In this document: positions 45,105 through 55,687 of the stretch, one piece after another | Position numbering within the stretch: position 1 is the stretch's first letter | Layout of the letters: each line of letters begins with the position of its first letter | NCBI GenBank assembly: GCA_963969345.1 | Contig: OZ017769.1 | Span: forward strand, 2,919,600-2,983,599 | DNA: 64,000 nt | From: Turbatrix aceti | Lineage: Eukaryota; Nematoda; Chromadorea; Rhabditida; Panagrolaimidae | Direction of reading: 5' to 3' | Notes under the pieces: model-generated | What the model was told of the DNA's origin: nothing | What the model saw: only the letters and a program-made list of their open reading frames with translations | The model's database searches: none | Translations under genes and position numbers: made by a program

Positions 45105-46160
45105 AATTGCAAAAAAAAAGATTTTGGGCCAAATTTTAACATTTTTTTTAATTTTTTGATTTCGATTAGTAAATTTGATAATATTTCAAGCATTTTGGTG
45201 GGTTTTTTAAATAAATCGAACAATTTTTGATTGAAATCGAGTAGGGTTCGGAAAAAAAAATCCACAGATCTTCAAAATGTAGACAGAAATCTGAAAATTT
45301 CAGTACATACTAAAAACTAAATTTCCTTTCGAATGACGTACTCAGTTTTTTGATAACGAATTGATAAATGTCCAAAAAAACGGTTTTTTTCAGAAATTTG
45401 AAAAATTCGGTACTTTTTAGAACCGTGATCAAAATGCGAATATTACCAATCGATAGAGCGGTATCTTTTTTATCTAGAACCAACATTTCAGATAATTACC
45501 ATATCGCATGGGCATACGGTAGCGATTCTCCCGAACCCTACTTGTTTAAGCGCCTGAGGCTATGAGGTAAAACACTGCTTAGCAAAACGAGATAAAACAT
45601 TTTGTTAGAAATTTTTCGGTCTACAAAACGGTGTAACTCTTGAATTTCTATCTATTTTTTTGGCTTCACCAGATTAATTCGCGCAACATACACTCATTTT
45701 TGGTACCAATTTTCCGACAATCGAGATCAAAAAAGGGGGGTCGGGGGAAAAAATCACCATTGGCTCAGCTTTGAAACGTTATGGCAAGAATCTTGACACC
45801 GGACGTAAAAAACCCCGTAGAATTCAAAAATTTTACTATTTTGTTCCTAAAAGTTCGAAAAAGTTCCGAAATTTTCAAATTTCCGAAAAAAACCGTTTTT
45901 TTTGACATTTATCAATTCGTTATCAAAAAACTGAGTATGTCATTCGAAAGGAAATTTAGTTTTTAGTCTGTACTGAAATTTTCAGATTTTTGTCTACATG
46001 TTGAAGACCTGTGGATTTTTTCTTCCGAACCCTACTCGATTTCAATCAAAAATTGTCCGATTTATTCAAAAAATGCACCAAAATGCTTGAAATATTATCA
46101 AATTTACTAATCGAACCCAAAAAAAAGTAAAACAAATCTAAATTTGGCCCAATTATTTTT
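45105..46160. mobile_element. Long foldback element with ~320-base inverted arms
   Basis: Left arm about 45105-45440, right arm about 45850-46160, loop about 400 bases. Matching pairs: attgcaaaaaa/ttttttgcaat at the ends, gggccaaatt/aatttggccc, aatttgataatatttcaagc/gcttgaaatattatcaaatt, atcgagtagggttcgg/ccgaaccctactcgat, ttgataacgaattgataaatg/catttatcaattcgttatcaa. No coding capacity. The loop includes a run of G (gggggtcggggg-like at 45737). Confidence 0.85.
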
Positions 46161-46389
46161 TTGCAATTATCTCGACAAGCGCGCTTGCAAGCGTGCTCGG
46201 GCAGAAAGGGAAGACAAAGAGTTGTACGACTTTTTTTAATTTCGAGGAGTCTCAACGCGAATATTGCGATCGCTTTTGCAGCGAGCTTGTCATTGTTCCA
46301 GACTTTGCTTTTTTTTTTGTTCGTGTTATTTTTTGTCGATTTGTTGTCATTGTTGTTTATTAGCGTGAATTGTTTTACTTTTGTTTCAG

Positions 46390-46987
46390 ATAACTCCGGC
46401 GACACCATCCGAGCAAACTCATACGATCGGCGACTCCATTCAACTGTGATGCCGCTGCCAACGTATGTTTTTGAGCTTTTCAAAAGTTTGGGGGCGTAAT
46501 CACGACTTTTTTGAACACCAACCAAGTTTTACCCTGTTTTTTTTACCTTTTTTGCCATTGCTCGATGAGTTTTTTGCGATTTATTAGGTAGGATTGCGCT
46601 GCGACAGATGGGACGCCAAGATTGGCTCCGCGATCGCAGAAAAGGTAAAAAAATAGGTTGAAAGGCAGTTGGTATGAAATTTTGGGGCATAACTAACTTT
46701 CGGGCTTCATTTTTTATCCATTTACGCATCAATACTTTCAGATGACTTCAAACAACCTGCGATCGAGCCCTGTTTTGTACTCGAAGTAAGTTTTTTGGGA
46801 AAACTTGTGGATTGTTGTAATTGCTTGGAGTTTTTAGGCCCAATCGGCTGCGATGAGTCGGCATATATCGGCGACCGTACAGGGCAGTCGAAATGCTACG
46901 AGATCGTCGATCACAGCAACGACCTTCACAGAAACGGCGACTGCACAGCAGAAGAAACAGCAACACGGCAACTCTATCTATTCTTAG
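46390..46987 (+). CDS. Small gene or 3' exons of the upstream gene, unknown product
   Basis: Exons 46390-46462, 46592-46644, 46742-46785 and 46838-46987 splice together in consistent phase. From the ATG at 46449 they give 86 residues: MPLPTIALRQMGRQDWLRDR, RKDDFKQPAIEPCFVLEAQS and a Ser/Thr/Ala/Gln-rich tail ending QQHGNSIYS. The first exon is also open upstream of that ATG (NSGDTIRANSYDRRLHSTV) after a gtttcag acceptor, so it may belong to a longer gene. Its phase (1) does not fit the donor at 44617 (phase 2). I do not recognise the product. Splice sites are good, codon composition is protein-like. Confidence 0.5.
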
Positions 46988-48946
46988 CAGTGATTTTTGT
47001 TTTTTATTATTATTTTTATAGTCATATTGTTTGTAATGAATGTTTTTTATATGCCGTGCTAAGGGGTGGGGGGTATGGGGAAGGGGGTCGGTTTAGGCAA
47101 AAAACGGGTACTCCCGCACGGAAAATATTGGGAACGCTTTGCCAGGCAAAATTCAAGCTCTTTCTTGCAACCAAAAACGCAAGATTATTCTCACGTTTTC
47201 CTTCGCTAAATCGCAAGAATAGTCCTGCGTTTCATCACGCACGAACGTCAATGCGATTTCGTGATATTTTTTTTGCGAAAACGTGATTTTTTTTTTGAGT
47301 GTATCATTTATTTAATGTTCATACCACTACTTATGTAATAATTAAAAAATTTAATGTGAATTTAATGGGCTCTGGATGATTCTGGGCGAATTCGATCCCC
47401 CCTGAAATCAGTAGAATTTTTGCCGATTTCTTCTACGTTTCTTTAATTTTCGGGAGGGGGGAAAACATGAAATATACAGAGTGATGATAGGGATCAGGCA
47501 TGGTCCGATTATGGGGCAAAGGGATATTTCTAAAAAGTTTTCCCACAACTTTGTTTCCATGTCGGCGGGGTCAGTGCAATGATCAAATTATGATTCGACG
47601 GACTTTTTTTGCATGGCATGTGGAAATGGTGTCCGTCGGCGCACTGAAGTTGTATAGCAAAGCATCGGGCTTGGTCATTGAGCTCCAATTGTGGACTGCA
47701 GGCTCAGCCTTCGTGGGCGCGGCAAGCGAATAGAAAGAGGGAGAAAAAACAGCCCACTGCGCAGAAAAAGTCTGTCCGTCGAAGAGAAAACGTCTGTCTT
47801 GCGTATTCAAAAGGTTTGTCCATCGAAGAGAGAAAGACGTCAATATCATAAATCGATTACAATCAAATACACATTTTTCAAAAAAAACAATTCGTATCGC
47901 ATATGGATCTATATAAAAATGTGATAAAAAATTTAATCTGCGTATACTCTTCAATATGATCATTTTTTTATGAAAATCACATTTTACTTTCCAACAAGCT
48001 GTGAAATTTCTTTTCTCCGAGTTGTTGGAATTACTTCCAAGTTGGTAGTATCGATGAATTATTTTTTTTTGCTTTAACAGATTACAGTAGACATTGAAAA
48101 AAAACAGATTCGGAGGATTTTTTCGGAGGATTCATCGGTTGAGAAAAAATTGCATTCTTGTAGTCATCTATTATTGTTGCAGTATTATTGTTGATCTAAT
48201 TCGCCATGCAAAAAACCCTTACAATCCAGCAAAATATACCACACGGATTTGCTTCTTTTGCTTATTGCTGAATCACACATTGCTTATTATTCACATTTAA
48301 ATTTGTCGTACTGGAAATTGGTGATGAAAACCGGACCAATCAATTTTTGCCAAAGAATGGCAATTTTAATTTCATGCCATCATATGTAAGGGTGTCAACA
48401 GGCCGAATTTTTGTCGGCCTGGCCGCTCGGGGTAAACCCCACATTTTTACCGAAGGGTAAAATTGAATCATAATTTACTAAAATTCTTCCAAGTTGTTAA
48501 AAAATATGAGATGAAAAGCTAAAAATGCACGTTGTTATTCATAATGGGGGAGGATTACTCAAAATGGGCAAGATTTTGGTTCATTATTGAATGTTCTGAA
48601 TAAATTTTGTTCTAAAGCTTTCTTTTTTTTGTATTTGGCATTCTGTGTGCCAAATCGTCGATATAAAAAATGGCACATATATATCCAATCGTTATCACAT
48701 GTCAGGAAATGAATTCGCGTAGCAAAGAAAATGCTGCAAAAATAAATTCTCTGCAAACATAAGAACAAATAAGTTTGATACAAACTTATCTAGTTTATCA
48801 CAGAATGAGGTAATAAGTGGAGACCGAGGTTAACACACACATGTGTATGAGTGTATGATAAACAGACTGAAGCAAACGACATTACGGCATCGGCCAGTAA
48901 GTCAGTCCCGACCGATTGATTTTCTGTCAGTCTATTTCTACTCGAT
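46988..48946. other. Spacer
   Basis: Begins with the right terminal repeat (to 47301). At 47646-47730 lies a repeat that recurs inverted at 51740-51800. The rest is AT-rich without a gene I can support. A (ca/tg)-type acacacatgtgtatgagtgt stretch lies at 48833-48856. Confidence 0.45.
47646..47730. repeat. Dispersed repeat, copy 1
   Basis: gggcttggtcattgagctcc, aattgtggactgcaggctca, then gccttcgtgggcgcggcaag. The inverse complement occurs at about 51740-51801. Confidence 0.8.
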
Positions 48947-50094
48947 ATGGAACGTAACAGAAGGCGGAACTTCCCCAGAATCAACTGGAACATCCCAGCA
49001 ATAATAGACACCTTCCGACATCAAACTGTCCTCGGTGGTCATTTACCTGCCAGGGAGTGCATTCGTCAAATCCTTGGACTTGTCACCACACCGTCCAAAA
49101 GCCTTTATTACAAGATGAAGGCGGCATATTTGGTAAGAAACACCAAACCATTACGAAAACATAAAAAATTTTAGAATGGGACACTTGCCAATCAGGCTGA
49201 CGAGACTGATGTCGACGGCACTGTCGTGAATCTTCAGGATATCGAAGTGGGCGATGAACAGATTGACGATGCGATCCACGATCCCGACAACAGCGCTGAC
49301 AACCCCCTGGCTGCCCCAGATGTAGAAATGGTCGATGGAGAGGATGCCGATGCCATCCAAGAACACGACAACAGCGCTGACAACCCCCTGGCTGCCCGAG
49401 ATGTCGAAATGGTCGATGGAGAGGATGCCGATGCCATCCAAGAACCCGACAATCCTCGGCTCGGCGTAATCCATCCTCGGCTCGGCGTAATCCGTCCTCG
49501 GCTCGGCGTATCCCGTCCTCGGCTCGGCGTATCCCGTCCTCGGCTCAGCGTATCCCGTCCACGGCTCAGCGTATCCCGTCCACGGCTCAGACAACGCTAC
49601 CGAGCGCATTACAATCGTTTCCTGTGATCACCCCAATACCTATCATACCAAGAGATCGTGCTCACATCCCAGTGCACAACATTTGTGTACAGGTCAACGA
49701 ATTAGATGTAGAGCTACCAAACACGGAATGGGTAACACAGGCAGCAAAGAATCTGGGGATCGTAAGAAGTGCTAACCCCATTCAGCTGGACATGGATTTT
49801 CCGGAGGCCATAAACTCGGATCGGTTCACTACGTATCCAGTCAGCGGCGGCATCAGCATGATCGACTGCATAATCCACCTCATCTCCGACGATGTACCTA
49901 CGTCAGTTTCCGAGCGATACCGATCACTGAGCCCAACGGATTTTGTACGGCTTATGGAGGCGAAAATCGCTGTCTTCGACGATAACGCTTTCCAAGTTTA
50001 CAAGCCAATCGACACTGAGCTTTTAGACGATTACCCCGTTTTATTTTTTGTAGCGCGTAGGAATGGGTATGCTGCTATTTTGAATCTAGATTAG
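48947..50094 (+). CDS. Acidic repeat protein of unknown function with a repeat-derived intron
   Basis: Exons 48947-49132, 49175-49465 and 49591-50094 give 326 residues. Exon 1 (MERNRRRNFPRINWNIPAII) is a basic, helical domain including ARECIRQILGLVTTPSKSLY. Exon 2 carries two 27-residue acidic repeats (DNSADNPLAA, DVEMVDGEDADAIQE). If the second intron is not removed, translation runs through 21-base repeats as PRLGVIR/PRLGVSR and stops at 49627 (213 residues). Splicing gtaatc at 49466 to ggctcag at 49590 instead opens a 168-codon C-terminal exon: PSALQSFPVITPIPIIPRD, YPVSGGISMIDCIIHLISDD, MEAKIAVFDDNAFQVYKPID, DDYPVLFFVARRNGYAAILN. That exon is clearly coding in character. No family recognised. 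Confidence 0.65.
49286..49447 (+). repeat. Two tandem 81-base coding repeats
   Basis: The unit encodes 27 residues starting DNSADNPLAA and ending DADAIQE. The copies differ at only a few bases, so the duplication is recent. Confidence 0.9.
49454..49590 (+). repeat. 21-base tandem repeat, about 6.5 units
   Basis: Unit cctcggctcggcgtaatccat with variants. The last three units read ggctcag where earlier ones read ggctcgg, creating splice-acceptor AGs; the early units have gtaatc, a possible donor. Confidence 0.9.
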
Positions 50095-50640
50095 ATTTAA
50101 TTAAATTTTGACACCTAACGATTTTAAATACATACTACCAGCAAATTAACTAAAAACATATCTAACAGTAATAGTATCTATGTGGGTGCGTTCAACCTGA
50201 TCTGTCGCAAACCTGGATGGGACACTAAACGCCAACCCCAATTTGTGGTTCCAAATATGAAAAATACTCAACTGCACCATTAACTATGTATTTCTAAATT
50301 GACAGTTAACGTGAGGACTGATCTCCGCTTGTACGATACGGGCAGATTTTAAGTCTACCCTTAAATCGAAATACATACTACTTGTGTCTGATATACGGAT
50401 CAAATCGTGACATTGTCACTATTTTCTACCATTCCCTTTAGCTATTCGACAACACACGCTGCCACACACGCTCTCTTGCTAAGCCGTCTTAGCAAAAACA
50501 AAAAAAAAATAAAAAAATTGACATTTTTACCCCCTACATATAAATATCGTAAAAAAATTTTCCCCAATAGCATTGCAAAAAAAATTATGGTTAAGTCCTT
50601 CGATGCCATATCAAAACTGTACAAAAGTAATCCTAAAATT
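50095..50640. other. Spacer 3' of the acidic repeat gene
   Basis: AT-rich; no gene. Short frames occur but without splice support. Confidence 0.45.
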
Positions 50641-51119
50641 CCTCTAAAAAATCAAATAAAATATGGGTAAATAAAATATAAAAGGGTTAAAAAACCCATC
50701 ACCAGTACAATAACCAAAACTTTATTACACAAAAAACACGTTCAAAAAATCACGAACACCTTCCTAAAAAATAAAATAAAATATGGGTAAATAAAATATA
50801 AAAGGGTTAAAAAACCCATCATCAGTACAATAACCAAAACTTTATTACACAAAAAACAAGTTCAAAAAATCACGAACACCTTCCTAAAAAATCAAATAAA
50901 TTAGGGGTAAATAAAATATAAAAGGGTTAAAAAACCCATCACCAGTACAATAACCAAAACTTTATTACACAAAAAACAAGTTCAAAAAATCACGAACACC
51001 TTCCTAAAAAATCAAATAAAATATGGGTAAATAAAATATAAAAGGGTTAAAAAACCCATCACCAGTACAATAACCAAAACTTTATTACACAAAAAACACG
51101 TTCAAAAAATCACGAACAT
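50641..51119. repeat. 120-base tandem array, four copies
   Basis: Each unit has ctaaaaaatcaaataaa, atatgggtaaataaaatata, the small palindrome gggttaaaaaaccc, agtacaataaccaaaac, tttattacacaaaaaac and ttcaaaaaatcacgaacacc. Copies differ at a few sites. The unit carries no gene. Confidence 0.92.
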
Positions 51120-51739
51120 CTAACATTGACCTTGTCCTTGGTAAAACACGTTACAAAAAACAACACAAACGCGAACATATTGGCATAAATTGACTTCTAC
51201 AACACACTGAGTTGTATCCACAGTGTGGTGCAGTAAATGCCGATAAAAACACGCAACATCAGACAAATGTGTAGCAATTCCAAATTAATTTATAATATTT
51301 AAGGTGGACTCACCGAAATTCAATCTAAAATGCTGATAAGAATTTTTCTTTATTCCCATTTTTAAATAAACTCACAAATAATTCACCTGAAAAATAGTTA
51401 AGTTTTTACCCCACCCCACATTTCCTTTTTTGGTATCATGATCACTACATCGCACTGTGAATATTCTACGGCTTGATTTAGCTAATACCGGATATAGAAA
51501 ACACGGAATATTTTTGCAGAAATTAGCAATCAATGGGTTAAATCAGCAAACGCGCGCGAATAAAACCAAACACAATGATTGTCATCGCTTTTTGACTGAA
51601 AAAATTGGCGGCACGCAGATTGCGCGCTTCATGTGTGTCACATTGCTGTGCACGACTCTTCTTCACAGATAATGTGCGTAACCAGTGACTCATTCTTGCT
51701 TGGGGCCTGCACAATGTTTGTACCAAGTCCCTCATTGGT

Positions 51740-51801
51740 ATGCCGCGCCCACGAAGGCTGAGCCTGCAGTCCACAATTGGAGCTCAATGACCAAGCCCCA
51801 A
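51740..51801. repeat. Dispersed repeat, copy 2 (inverted)
   Basis: Contains gccgcgcccacgaaggctga, gcctgcagtccacaattgga and gctcaatgaccaagccc, the inverse complement of 47646-47730. The tRNA-like relic follows directly. Confidence 0.8.
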
Positions 51802-51876
51802 AGCATCACCGAAATTTGTAACATCAGTTGCCGTTGCCTTCCGGGGGGCCCGGGTTTGATTCCCGGCCGATGCACC
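51802..51876 (+). pseudogene. tRNA-Gly-like relic with encoded CCA
   Basis: The 3' half is clear: a T arm ccggg-tttgatt-cccgg, a 3' acceptor strand ccgatgc, discriminator a, then cca. The 5' end gcatcac pairs with most of it, and the total length is about 72 bases plus CCA. The D and anticodon arms are degenerate, so it is not functional. Genomic CCA is not encoded in eukaryotic tRNA genes, which suggests it was copied from a mature tRNA (retroposon or SINE head). Confidence 0.55.
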
Positions 51877-52432
51877 ACTTGTTGAGCCACAAAACGATTA
51901 CACGAGTGTCGTTTCGTTTTGTGTTCATTTACCGTTCATGTTCATTTACCGCCAGGAACATAGACATACATACATACATAAATACATAGACGTATTGAAT
52001 GTTCATACCACTATTTATTTTTTATTTTATTTTATTAACCTCCTTGGACATGCAATAAGTTACAAGGATGGAGAGTCAGCTTGTTGTCCGAAATACTATT
52101 TATATTACCAAATATAATGTGAAGTCTACGTGGCCCACGTCGACTATTGTGAAGTCTACGGGGGTCCATTAATTTTAAGGTGTTAATCTTATGGGTTTGG
52201 GCGAATTCGTCCACAAAAAGTCCAAAAAAAAAGTACAATTCGCGTTAATAAAAAATTTCGTGTCGAGAAACAAAAATTTAGAAATCGGTGTTCTCGACGC
52301 GAAAATTGGAAAAATCAAATATTCACGTTTTTTGAATGTAAATTTTGCAATTCGGTTGTTCTAAATTTTAGAAATCAAAATTCTTTTCCATTTTTTTGAT
52401 TTTTGATCTAAAAAATGAAATTTAGGCCATCA

Positions 52433-55400
52433 ATGGCAGCCTCAGCCCCCGATCTCGATCGAGGCGATGGCCCATCCCGTCTATCATTCATCATGCAGGA
52501 ACGGCTCCACTACATCGCCAAAAACCTCCGTCGACGAACAATCGACGTCATGGAACTTATGAACGAAGACATCGAGTTGGATTCCGACGATGACAAGACA
52601 ACCGATGACATAAACAAGCTTCCCGCCGTCGTAGATTCTGACGAATCGCTCATGAGTCTTATCGGCCTCATGCAGAGGCACTCCGAGATGGAAGAAAATC
52701 GGAATTCTCGGCATTGCTTTTGCATTCCTTTTTTCATCGATCCTTTCAGTACGCATTTCTTTTTTTTTTGAGCGCGCAGGGATAAAAAATATTTATTTAT
52801 ATATTTTTGTTTAGGCAAAAAGTACCTTCTCTGGCTGCTTGTCATGGTGCTTTCGTTCGCTTACAACGCGTTCACCATCCCCCTCAGAATAGCCTACCCC
52901 TACCAGACGGAAGAAAATCTTCATCAATGGTGCATTGCAGACTACTCTTTTGACTGCATCTATCTTTTTGACATGCTGGTTATAAAGCCCCGCCTCATCT
53001 ACATGCACAGTGGCATCACACACGTAAGTTTCTTTCTCTTCTGCTTCCCTGAGGAAGATAGAAAGATTAGCAGACAGTAATAATGATAAATGGCTCGCTC
53101 GCCGGAAGAAACGAAAAAAAAGGTGACGTGCACGAAAGCCACCATCCATCCAGTCCGCCGGTCAAAAGAATGACGAATTTCTTATATGGATTTTTTAAAT
53201 CCTTAGGAAGTAAAAATTTTTACCGTAAATTCATCCTACTACAAAAAATTTTTTTCGTGTTTAGACCGACCACAAAACAAACAAACAAACGCACGCTACA
53301 AATGTTCTTTGAATGTTTGATACTTCCTTTCAAATTTTTTTCTGTAAATCCGGTTGCATTTAAAATAGTGGTTCATTAAGTTATTAACGGCAAAGAAAAT
53401 TACAAAAAGGACATGAAATCTTTAATCGATAGCAAAAACGGACTTTCTTAACAATTTTTTTTAAATCGACTAAATAACATTCAAAGAAGCACAAAATCTT
53501 CAAAAATTCAAAAAAAAGAAAATCAATTTCAGTGGAAATTTAAAGAAACGAGTCGTCATTATCTGGTATCACTTCGATTCAAGCTCAACATAATAGGTCT
53601 TCTGCCAACCGATCTTGGGTACTTTATCACGGGTCCAATTGCAATATGGCGTATAAACCGTCTCGTACAAATTATTAGTTTTTGGGAATTTTTTGATCTA
53701 CTGGATAATACCTTTTCGAGTCCGTATATCATTCGTATCACGCGTACTACCTGCTACATGATCTACCTAATCCACTGCAACAGCTGCGTTTACTACGTTC
53801 TCAGCGCGTGGCAGGCGTTTGGACAATTGCCGTACTTTCATCGAGGTCATTGGTACCTCAACAAATGGGTATACAATAATCAGGGTAAGCTTTCAAACGA
53901 ACCGTTCAAATAACGTTGTACAACATTTTCGCTTCGAGACCAGACGTTGGTTGTTTCGACACGAAATTATTTTTTGGCGCGAAAACGCATTTTTGAAAGC
54001 ATTTTCTTCGAATTTTGTAATTCAAAAAACGTTACCGAATATTTTCGTGTCAAAACCAGACATGTATTTTCTTGACACGAAATTAGTTTTTTGGCGCGAA
54101 AATTTCATTTTGAACGTATTTTTTTGTTTTTATGATTTTTATAATTTTGTTTTCGTTTCAGGAAACGCATACATCCGCTGTTTCTACTTTACCGCAGCGG
54201 TGGCAACTTCGACGGGAAACAACCCTCCTCCGACGAACGTAATCGAGTACGGTTACATGACGTTTTCCTGGATGATGGGTGTCTTCGTGTTTGCCTTGCT
54301 TCTCGGTCAGATCCGTGATATCGTCTATAACGCGAACAAGAACGTCGAAGAGTTTCGTTCCATGATGGACAAAGCTCTCGGAGAGTGCACGCGTCTTGGT
54401 TTGCCGATTACGGTCTGTGAGAAGGTTCGCACCTGGTTTTTGTACACCTATGAGCGACAAAAGACCCTCGGTTTGTCCTTTTTTTTTCGTTTTTTTTAAT
54501 TGGATTTCGTGTCGTTTTCAGACGAAAAAAGACTAGTAGAACGTCTGCCGCTCAAGCTGCAAACCGATCTCGCTCTTTCCGTGCATTATGCCACGCTCAG
54601 CAAAGTCGAGCTATTCCAGGACGCGGATCCAGCGTTGCTCCGAGATCTCGTCCTTCGGCTCCAGCCCGTCACTTTTCTTCCGGGCGATGTCATCTGTAAT
54701 AAGGGGGACGTCGGCAAGGAGATGTACATCATCAACCAGGGCGTGCTGGAGGTCACCAGTCCGGATTACCAGACTGTATACGTGACAATGAGCGAGGGAA
54801 AAGTCTTCGGCGAGATCAGTCTTCTCGGCATCGACGGAAACAACCGCCGAACGGCCAGTATACGATCCAGAGGGTTTTCTACACTCTTCGTACTGTCTAA
54901 AGAAGATCTCAACGATGTCCTGAAGGACTACCCGGACGCCAAGGGAATCATGCTCAAAAAAGCAAAGTAAGATTATTTCTTGTTTTTCTGTTTTCAAAAT
55001 TTATGTTTCAGACAAATCCTAAACAAGGACTCAAAAGCCAAACAAGCAAAAGACCGGGAAGCGTACCGAGAGGCTCTGCGCACGAAATGCGCGATCCGGG
55101 CGAAGATCCCGACGCCAAAGATGCTTCAAACGGTCACCCAGGTGCTGCCGCATGACTGGCGCGTTGCACAAGAACTCAAAACACTTCTCGAACGAGAATC
55201 GTTGACTGCAAAACGAGAAGGCCGAAATAGGCGTGGCAATACTGTTCCATCGCGTTTGGAAAAAGCAGCTGGTGTCAAGAAATCTCACTCCTGCGACGAT
55301 CCAACCGGCCGAAGTCGACTCGACGCTCGTCGTCGGCACTTCCACCATCGTCGGCACAAATCTCGGCCATCGAAAGATAAGCAGGATGCTGGGGCTGCAG

Positions 55401-55477
55401 AATCAGCACCTGCCGGCGACGATCACCAAAAGCCGACACCTGAGTCCACGAAAAACGGAAAAGACGAGAATGCGTGA
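52433..55477 (+). CDS. tax-2: Cyclic-nucleotide-gated cation channel, beta (TAX-2-like) subunit
   Basis: Exons 52433-52748, 52815-53023, 53533-53884, 54162-54470, 54522-54966 and 55012-55477 give 698 residues. After a cytosolic N-terminus, S1 is YLLWLLVMVLSFAYNAF and S2-S3 contains DYSFDCIYLFDMLVIKPRLI; exon 3 continues with FKLNIIGLLPTDLGYF, an S4 with RINRLVQIISFWEFF, and S5. The pore is AAVATSTGNNPPPTNVIEYG, lacking the pore glutamate of alpha subunits. S6 is FVFALLLGQIRDIV and the C-linker follows. The nucleotide-binding domain has GKEMYIINQGVLEV and FGEISLLGIDGNNRRTASI, whose RT pair binds cyclic phosphate. The tail is basic then acidic. Family knowledge: TAX-2 pairs with an alpha subunit (TAX-4) in sensory cilia to carry odour, temperature and light responses. 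A tttag acceptor precedes the chosen ATG; the ATG at 52415 lies before it. Confidence 0.92.
53930..54150. repeat. Two ~125-base direct repeats in CNG intron 3
   Basis: Each copy has ccagacgttgg or ccagacatg, tcgacacgaaatta or ttgacacgaaatta, ttttttggcgcgaaaa and a cattttg tail. The same cgacacgaaa motif appears in other introns of the window. Confidence 0.65.
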
Positions 55478-55687
55478 TACAACCCCATTAGACACCCGCC
55501 ATTAGCTAACATGTCGCGTCGTCCTGGGCAACCGTTACTTTCACTTTAGTATTCGATGTTTTGACAACACAAATACTATCTTTTTTCTGGGTACATATTT
55601 TTAAAATAAATAAATGAACCTTTACACAAATTAGAATTTTATTTTTTTTCAAAATTCACTTTTTTATTATACAAAAAAATCCAATCC

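Larger units (their letters stand above)
44869..47301. mobile_element. Inverted-terminal-repeat structure, possible Tc1/mariner-like derivative enclosing exons
   Basis: The left end tacactcaaaaaaa and the right end tttttttgagtgta are inverted copies, each bounded by TA. Similarity extends inward about 130 bases: tcacgttttcgcaa, atctcacgaaaacgc versus atatcacgaaatcgc, attcttgc and aatcttgcgtttttgg occur in the same order from each end. The interior holds a nested foldback (45105-46160) and four exons (46390-46987), but no transposase. Alternatively two related MITEs inserted independently in opposite orientation. Confidence 0.5.
51120..52432. other. Spacer before the CNG channel gene
   Basis: Holds a dispersed repeat (51740-51801), the tRNA-Gly-like relic (51802-51876), a catacatacataaatacata microsatellite (51961-51988) and gaagtctacg-type words repeated at 52120 and 52151. 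No protein gene seen. Confidence 0.45.

Noticed and set aside
47500..47963. Open frames on both strands
   Set aside because: They run through the dispersed repeat at 47646-47730 and have no supporting exons.
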